Assembly: GCA_020720965.1 (NCBI GenBank)
Contig: DYNS01000056.1
Coordinates: 1-11,379, forward strand
From: Anaerolinea sp.
Lineage (GTDB): Bacteria > Chloroflexota > Anaerolineae > Anaerolineales > Villigracilaceae
Reading direction: 5' to 3'
Length of the DNA: 11,379 nucleotides
Shown here: in pieces, positions 7,958 through 11,379 of the stretch
How the letters are laid out: every line of letters starts with the position of its first letter
Numbering within the stretch: position 1 is the first letter of the stretch
Program-made: the position numbers and the translations under genes
Notes under the pieces: model-generated
What the model was told of the DNA's origin: nothing
Database searches by the model: none
Seen by the model: the letters and a program-made list of their open reading frames with translations, nothing else

Positions 7958-8125
7958 ATGAAATATCAAATCGCAATTGTTTTACTTGGTCTCGCCGCCG
8001 CCGGTCTCACCGTCATCATCGGGGAGACATTACGAAACATGACATACGGCTTTGTCCTCGCTTTTGTGGCATCCGCCCTGTTTTTCTTTTTCCTTGTTTG
8101 GTACTGGGAGCAAAAGCGACCCTAG
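7958..8125 (+). CDS. Small two-span membrane peptide
   Basis: The predicted product has 55 residues and belongs to no family recognised here. Two hydrophobic segments, about 4-21 (QIAIVLLGLAAAGLTVII) and 30-49 (YGFVLAFVASALFFFFLVWY), are joined by a short polar loop (GETLRNMT), with a basic end EQKRP. The pattern is that of a small membrane peptide, such as a holin-like, toxin-like or accessory subunit protein. The sequence alone does not choose among these. The ATG at 7958 gives a clean N-terminus (MKYQIAIV); the upstream ATG at 7913 adds a polar stretch and has no ribosome site. The ribosome site here is also weak. Confidence 0.5.
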   Translation: MKYQIAIVLLGLAAAGLTVIIGETLRNMTYGFVLAFVASALFFFFLVWYWEQKRP

Positions 8126-8184
8126 ATTGCAAGGCTTTCCCGTGCGTGGTTTCGCCCCTTACCCCACGGCGGGACGGTTTCGCA

Positions 8185-8228
8185 GGCGGGGCAGGACACA
8201 AACTTTATCGGTACTCCCCTGCCCCGCC
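8185..8228 (+). repeat. 44-nt hairpin repeat, copy 2
   Basis: GGCGGGGCAGG (8185-8195) pairs perfectly over 11 bp with CCTGCCCCGCC (8218-8228) around a 22-nt loop. The copy at 8515-8558 has the same total length, related arms and a similar CACAA...TTA...GTA loop. Confidence 0.6.
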
Positions 8229-8514
8229 CCAAAATACTCTCTCTCTTCCCTCGCCACCCTGCAACAAGAAACACCCGGCAGGATGGCGGCGGAGGCGGCA
8301 GAAGGCTCCTCTCCCGCTCATCAGCAAGCAGCCATCGGCATACAAGTACCCGCCCCCCTGTGGCGCAAGGGCGGAGAAAGACACTTTCACATGACAGCGC
8401 TCTTGAAAGACATCCAAACCGGCGCGTTGCCATGGGGTCAAATCCTCCCCTATCTATTCTGGCGGCTTTCCAAAATCTGCCAATGCCAGGCAGCCCCCCG
8501 CCGGGATGCTGGCA

Positions 8515-8558
8515 GACGGGGCAGGCACAACCATTACCTGTATCGCCGCCGCCCCGTC
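8515..8558 (+). repeat. 44-nt hairpin repeat, copy 3
   Basis: GACGGGGC (8515-8522) pairs with GCCCCGTC (8551-8558). Compared with the copy at 8185, the second base pair changes from G-C to A-T with pairing kept. The inner positions 9 and 11 of the arm no longer pair. The loop shares CACAA, TTA and GTA with that copy when one gap is allowed. Confidence 0.55.
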
Positions 8559-8560
8559 AG

Positions 8561-8576
8561 GCGCTAGGGATAGCGC
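8561..8576 (+). other. GNRA-type hairpin
   Basis: GCGCTA and TAGCGC form a perfect 6-bp stem closed by the loop GGGA, immediately after the 44-nt hairpin copy 3. A GNRA-class loop suggests that the pair of hairpins could fold as RNA. It may also be chance in GC-rich DNA. Confidence 0.4.
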
Positions 8577-8665
8577 TCTCCCTCCTCCCCGTGCCGCCCT
8601 GGGCAGCAGCAGACAGAGCGGCATCGGAGGCAGAAGCAGCCCGAACCATAAGAAAAGAGGAACCC

Positions 8666-8992
8666 ATGACCATGAAAAATTGGCGACCAATGCTAGAGAT
8701 TGCACTGAAAGACCTTTACCCCGGCGTAAAGGCGATATGGACAGCAGACAGCGAAAACCCCGTCCTGAGCGTCCCGGCAGCATACCGCCCCCGCCTTGAA
8801 GAAATTGCCAACCAGGTCTGCATCCTGTGGACTTCCTGGGGTGGCGAAATTAACGCCGTCCCCATTCTGGATGCAGACCTGGTAGCCAGGCACGACCGCC
8901 TGCGACTGTTGGCAGCGGACGTAATCAGCCTGCAGGGTGGAGAAGACTTCTCCTACGCCTTGCAAGCCCTGGAAGAGTTTCTGGAAAACTGA
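8666..8992 (+). CDS. Acidic small protein of unknown function, first gene of the methyltransferase operon
   Basis: The 108-residue protein is not recognised. It is acidic overall (roughly 16 Asp/Glu against 9 Lys/Arg) and largely helical-looking, with several Trp residues (NWRP, AIWTAD, ILWTSWGG). Its C-terminal half has LDADLVARHDRLRLLAADVISL and ends LQALEEFLEN. No signal peptide or membrane segment is seen. The ATG at 8666 follows AGAGGAA with good spacing; a second ATG two codons later is the alternative. The open frame extends far upstream, but that part is proline-rich, unlike this region, and was excluded. It begins a run of four genes spaced 1 to 6 nt apart, so it is probably co-expressed with the methyltransferase. 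Confidence 0.6.
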   Translation: MTMKNWRPMLEIALKDLYPGVKAIWTADSENPVLSVPAAYRPRLEEIANQVCILWTSWGGEINAVPILDADLVARHDRLRLLAADVISLQGGEDFSYALQALEEFLEN

Positions 8993-8993
8993 A

Positions 8994-9269
8994 ATGAGCG
9001 AACCCTACACCTTCCCCGCCGGAACCCCCGGTCACATCCGCAACATTCTCGGCACCAGCGCCTACTTCCTTCTGCAAACGGTGGAAAAGCAATACACCCT
9101 GGAGCAGCTGCGCGAGGCACAAACCTTTGCCCAGGAAAGCCCCAACTTCAAGAACTCCCTGCTGTGGAACAAGACCAAAGCCAACAACCTGGCACGCATC
9201 ATCCGCAAGCGCAGCAGGCTGGAGCAGTACCAGCGCGACCTGAAAAACCAGATGCGTTTTGGAGAATAA
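8994..9269 (+). CDS. Basic small protein of unknown function
   Basis: The 91-residue protein is not recognised. It is net basic and appears mostly helical, with the central segment KQYTLEQLREAQTFAQES and the very basic ARIIRKRSRLEQYQRDLKNQ near the C-terminus, which could contact nucleic acid or an acidic partner. There is no signal peptide or membrane segment. The ATG lies 1 nt after the stop of the preceding acidic protein gene, with GGAAAA just upstream, so coupled translation is likely. An acidic and a basic small protein in tandem resemble a toxin-antitoxin layout, but no motif of a known toxin family was seen. Confidence 0.6.
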   Translation: MSEPYTFPAGTPGHIRNILGTSAYFLLQTVEKQYTLEQLREAQTFAQESPNFKNSLLWNKTKANNLARIIRKRSRLEQYQRDLKNQMRFGE

Positions 9270-9275
9270 AGCCCG

Positions 9276-9527
9276 ATGAACCTGTATGGCTCTCAGCCCT
9301 GGAACAAAGTAGAAGCACACGCCGCGCCAGAAAAGCGCCCCTGGGTAGTGATTCACGACCCAAGCGAAGCGCAAGACCTGATTAACCGCGCTTTTCGCAC
9401 GGTGGACGTGGAAAAAGATACCCGTTGGTGCGAAGAGGGCGTGGTCATCTGGAACAGAAACAACGGCGAAGCCCGCGTCTTTCGGAGCGGTCGTTTTGTC
9501 GCCTACTCCCTGAGGGATGGCAAATAA
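9276..9527 (+). CDS. Small protein of unknown function
   Basis: The 83-residue protein is not recognised. After a polar N-terminus it has WVVIHDPSEAQDLINRAFRTVDVEKD and then beta-like segments (EGVVIWNRNNGEARVFRSG, RFVAYSLRDGK). This suggests a compact alpha/beta or all-beta domain without a membrane segment. The ATG lies 6 nt after the preceding stop codon, with GGAG about 11 nt upstream, and its own stop codon is 2 nt before the methyltransferase start. Close packing suggests a functional link to the methyltransferase or the other small proteins. No catalytic motif is obvious. Confidence 0.6.
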   Translation: MNLYGSQPWNKVEAHAAPEKRPWVVIHDPSEAQDLINRAFRTVDVEKDTRWCEEGVVIWNRNNGEARVFRSGRFVAYSLRDGK

Positions 9528-9529
9528 CC

Positions 9530-10672
9530 ATGTGGAAACTCCTGCAAGGCGATAACCGCAGCCTCCTCCCCACCCTGCCAGACGGCTCGGTGCAGTGCGT
9601 TGTGACCTCCCCACCCTACTACGGACTGCGCGACTATGGGGTAAGCGGGCAAATCGGTCTGGAAGCCAGCCCCGAAGAATACGTGGATAACCTGGTGCAG
9701 ATATTTCGGCAGGTGCGCCGGGTCCTGGCTGAAGACGGCACCCTCTGGCTCAATCTGGGCGATTCGTACTGGGGTGGCAAAGGCAAAAGCGGCTACGAAC
9801 TGCCCGCCGAAGCGGAAGAGCGCCGGGCAGCCGGGCAAACCTTGCAAGCGGCGCACATGGTACCGGGCATCCGTGACATGCGCCCCACCGATGGCAAACA
9901 TGCCAGCATCAAACCCAAAGACCTGGTAGGCATTCCCTGGATGGTCGCCTTCGCTCTGCGTGCGGATGGTTGGTACCTTCGCCAGGATTTGATATGGGAC
10001 AAGCCCAACCCCATGCCCGAATCGGTGAAAGACCGCTGCACCAAATCGCATGAGTACATCTTCCTGCTCACCAAAAGCCGCCGGTACTACTACGACCTGC
10101 AAGCCATTCTGGAACCGGCGCACTACGACGGCAGGCAACAAACAAAGATGAAGGGCAGCGAAAAATACCAGAACGGATTCGCACCCACCCAGGGCAACAG
10201 CCTTCAGACGGTTCACACCCAGGGGCATGAACGCTGGACCTATCGCCTGGGCGGGCGCACCGAGCGGAAGATGGAAGGCACCGGATACGGCGGCGATGGC
10301 AAAGGGCTGCATGGACACAGCGGCTACTATGACGGCAACGGCAACCCCCGCTTCCACCAATTCCCGGATGGCGCTCCGGCGCGAAACAAGCGCAGCGTTT
10401 GGCGGGTCGCCACCAAGCCCTACCCCGAAGCCCACTTTGCCACTTACCCCCCTGCCCTCATCGAACCCTGCATCCTGGCAGGCTCCCGCGAAGGGGATGT
10501 GGTTCTGGACCCCTTCAACGGCTCAGGCACCACCGGCGAAGTGGCTCTGCGTAACAAGCGCGGCTACATCGGGATGGAAATCAACCCCGACTACATCCAA
10601 CTCAGCCGCAAACGACTGCTCCAACAGGAAGGAGGCGAAGCGTCTCAGACGACATCCCTTTCCCCCACTTAA
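9530..10672 (+). CDS. DNA methyltransferase, beta class (SPPY type, N4-cytosine or N6-adenine)
   Basis: The 380-residue protein has the permuted order of beta-class amino-methyltransferases. Catalytic motif IV, TSPPYYGLRDY, is N-terminal (SPPY at 27-30), and the SAM-binding motif I, DPFNGSGTTG, is near the C-terminus (327-336), followed by RGYIGMEINPDYIQLSRKRL. SPPY is most often seen in N4-cytosine enzymes, but N6-adenine activity cannot be excluded. GTLWLNLGDSYWGG and GWYLRQDLIWDKPNPMPESVKDR are typical shared segments. The Gly- and aromatic-rich region 205-290 probably holds the target-recognition part. The ATG at 9530 fits the family start (MWKLLQGDN). No restriction endonuclease is seen in the window, so it appears to be an orphan enzyme, as is common in phages and islands. 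It is the last gene of the operon. Confidence 0.92.
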   Translation: MWKLLQGDNRSLLPTLPDGSVQCVVTSPPYYGLRDYGVSGQIGLEASPEEYVDNLVQIFRQVRRVLAEDGTLWLNLGDSYWGGKGKSGYELPAEAEERRAAGQTLQAAHMVPGIRDMRPTDGKHASIKPKDLVGIPWMVAFALRADGWYLRQDLIWDKPNPMPESVKDRCTKSHEYIFLLTKSRRYYYDLQAILEPAHYDGRQQTKMKGSEKYQNGFAPTQGNSLQTVHTQGHERWTYRLGGRTERKMEGTGYGGDGKGLHGHSGYYDGNGNPRFHQFPDGAPARNKRSVWRVATKPYPEAHFATYPPALIEPCILAGSREGDVVLDPFNGSGTTGEVALRNKRGYIGMEINPDYIQLSRKRLLQQEGGEASQTTSLSPT

Positions 10673-10677
10673 GCGCA

Positions 10678-10733
10678 ATGCCCACCTCGCAACAGGTGGG
10701 CATCACAAAAGGCGGTTTTTTTCAGCAACCGCC
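10678..10733 (+). terminator. Tandem hairpins after the methyltransferase gene
   Basis: The first hairpin is a perfect 10-bp stem, ATGCCCACCT (10678-10687) with 10694-10703, around CGCAAC. The second is GGCGGTT (10711-10717) with AACCGCC (10727-10733). The seven-T run lies between them (10716-10722), not after a stem. The first may terminate weakly, or the pair may protect the 3' end or act as a leader for the next gene. Confidence 0.5.
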
Positions 10734-10764
10734 TCCATTCTACCACTTACCGATTGGAGTTTCT

Positions 10765-11076
10765 ATGTCTGCACTAACAAAAAGTTTGCCCTTATCCCAG
10801 AGTGATGAACACGACGCGGCTGCTGCTCCTGCCCGCCTTATCCGCCGCCCCATCGTCCACTTTGACCCGGATTCTCACGAAGCCTGGCAGGAATACATGC
10901 GCACTCACCCACACCGCACCGAAGCCAATCCTGCTCTCGCCGAAGCCAATGTTGACAATGGTTCGCCTGTTAACGGCGCGGGCATCCTGTTCATCGTCAT
11001 CCCGGTTATCGCTGGCGTAGCCTATCTCATTGTTTACGGCGGCGATGCGCTGTTGACATTCCTGTTCGGAGGCTAA
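10765..11076 (+). CDS. Small tail-anchored-like membrane protein, unknown
   Basis: The 103-residue protein is not recognised. Its first 65 residues are polar, with an acidic-Ala patch (SDEHDAAAAPA) and then RRPIVHFDPDSHEAWQEYMRTHPHR. A hydrophobic segment follows at about 72-91 (GAGILFIVIPVIAGVAYLIVY), with a second short one near the C-terminus (ALLTFLF). This suggests a cytoplasmic domain with a C-terminal membrane anchor. The ATG at 10765 follows GGAG with a 5-nt spacer, a better start than the earlier in-frame ATG inside the hairpin at 10678. The next gene starts 3 nt after its stop codon, so the two form an operon. Confidence 0.6.
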   Translation: MSALTKSLPLSQSDEHDAAAAPARLIRRPIVHFDPDSHEAWQEYMRTHPHRTEANPALAEANVDNGSPVNGAGILFIVIPVIAGVAYLIVYGGDALLTFLFGG

Positions 11077-11079
11077 AAG

Positions 11080-11307
11080 ATGAACCACCCCAGCCTTGTC
11101 CCGCCCTTTCAATCGTCGGAATTTGCTGCCCCGCGCCGCACCCTGAACCTGCGCCTTCTGGGATGGTATGTAGCCTGGTTGCTGCTGGCTGCCCTGATTG
11201 CCAGCCTGGACCTCCCCCTGCTCTTCCGCATCGCCATCCCGCTGCTCATCGCTCCCGCCGCCACCCTGTGGTTCAAGTCTCGTCTCTCCCCCCGCCCTCG
11301 CCGATAG
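11080..11307 (+). CDS. Small two-span membrane protein, unknown
   Basis: The 75-residue protein is not recognised. A polar, basic N-terminus (APRRTLNLRLLG) is followed by two hydrophobic segments, about 26-42 (LLGWYVAWLLLAALIAS) and 46-65 (PLLFRIAIPLLIAPAATLWF), and a basic tail (KSRLSPRPRR). GGAGG lies 7 nt before the ATG. It is close-packed with the gene before it and with a possible gene after it. Confidence 0.6.
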   Translation: MNHPSLVPPFQSSEFAAPRRTLNLRLLGWYVAWLLLAALIASLDLPLLFRIAIPLLIAPAATLWFKSRLSPRPRR

Positions 11308-11319
11308 GAGTTTTCAAAA

Positions 11320-11379
11320 ATGACCCCCCTCCCCTCCCATCTACCCCCCTTTTTTCTCCTCCTCTCCCTGCCATCTCTT
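11320..11379 (+). CDS. Start of a possible further gene, cut by the window edge
   Basis: An ATG at 11320 follows GGAG (11307-11310) at 9 nt and stays open for the remaining 20 codons. The visible product is Pro/Leu-rich and starts MTPLPSHLPPFFLLLSL. It could be a signal-like N-terminus. The stretch is nearly pure pyrimidine on this strand, so its amino-acid composition may be a by-product. The call rests mainly on the ribosome site and the operon position. Confidence 0.35.
   Translation, partial: MTPLPSHLPPFFLLLSLPSL

Larger units (their letters stand above)
8126..8665. other. 540-nt gap, GC-rich and dyad-rich, no convincing gene
   Basis: Open frames cross this stretch in several directions, but their translations are low-complexity (Pro, Arg and Gly runs) and lack ribosome sites. 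The best short frame, 8391-8567 (58 codons), begins plausibly with MTALLKDIQTGALPWGQ but turns Arg-rich over a hairpin and has no well-placed ribosome site. Visible structure includes two related 44-nt hairpins, a hairpin with a GGGA loop at 8561-8576, and a direct repeat GGTTTCGC (near 8150 and 8176). It may be decayed coding DNA or carry non-coding RNA. Confidence 0.5.

Noticed and set aside
8391..8567. 58-codon open frame starting MTALLKDIQTGALPWGQ
   Set aside because: The nearest GGAG is about 15 nt from the ATG, and the second half is Arg-rich and coincides with a hairpin repeat. The start looks protein-like, so it could be a decayed or very small gene, but support is insufficient.
8360..8665. 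Long upstream extension of the 108-residue protein's reading frame
   Set aside because: The extension is proline-rich low-complexity sequence crossing two hairpins, while a good ribosome site sits directly before the ATG at 8666.
9503..10435. 310-codon minus-strand open frame, and another at 8925-9614
   Set aside because: Both are antisense to the methyltransferase operon, which has clear motifs and tight gene packing. No ribosome sites or recognisable domains are seen in the antisense frames.

Overview
The window looks like a bacterial chromosome of moderately high GC, with housekeeping genes on the left and an accessory region on the right. Protein style suggests Chloroflexota, perhaps Anaerolineae: Pro- and Thr/Asp-rich envelope proteins, an adrenodoxin-reductase-type ferredoxin reductase, and a GyrA with Ala and Glu at the quinolone positions. 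This placement is an inference without a database search. No rRNA, CRISPR array, transposase or integrase is visible.

Left part (1-6661). A minus-strand operon of four closely packed genes runs from 2376 down to 217. It encodes a single-span membrane protein, a lipoprotein with a lectin-like fold, holo-ACP synthase (acpS) and methylmalonyl-CoA epimerase (mce). It ends at a strong symmetric terminator at 160-200. Divergent from it is a ferredoxin-NADP reductase-like flavoprotein (2562-3899) with a near-consensus sigma-70 promoter. A two-sided terminator separates this gene from the convergent gyrA (6451 down to 3947). gyrA and a tRNA-Pro(CGG) gene diverge from a compact control region with interleaved promoter elements.

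Right part (6662-11379). Everything after the tRNA looks accessory, with mostly short genes of unknown function and non-coding DNA rich in dyads. Two genes come first, for a small membrane protein and a two-domain helix-turn-helix regulator. Each is preceded by a copy of the same leader box plus hairpin at the same distance from its ATG. After a terminator there is a promoter whose -35 box sits inside a 13-bp dyad, a likely operator. Next come a 55-residue membrane peptide and two long non-coding gaps. These gaps hold three hairpins sharing a GGGGCAG-type arm; two of them are 44 nt long and clearly related.

A tight four-gene operon follows (8666-10672): three small unknown proteins and a beta-class SPPY DNA methyltransferase. 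After tandem hairpins, a second run of small membrane-protein genes continues past the right edge.

The placement next to a tRNA, the regulator with an operator-like dyad, the orphan methyltransferase and the small unknown genes fit the left end of an integrated element (prophage, satellite or island). The window shows neither an integrase nor a second attachment site, so this remains an inference. The best candidates for something undescribed are the methyltransferase operon, the repeated leader boxes and the repeated 44-nt hairpins.
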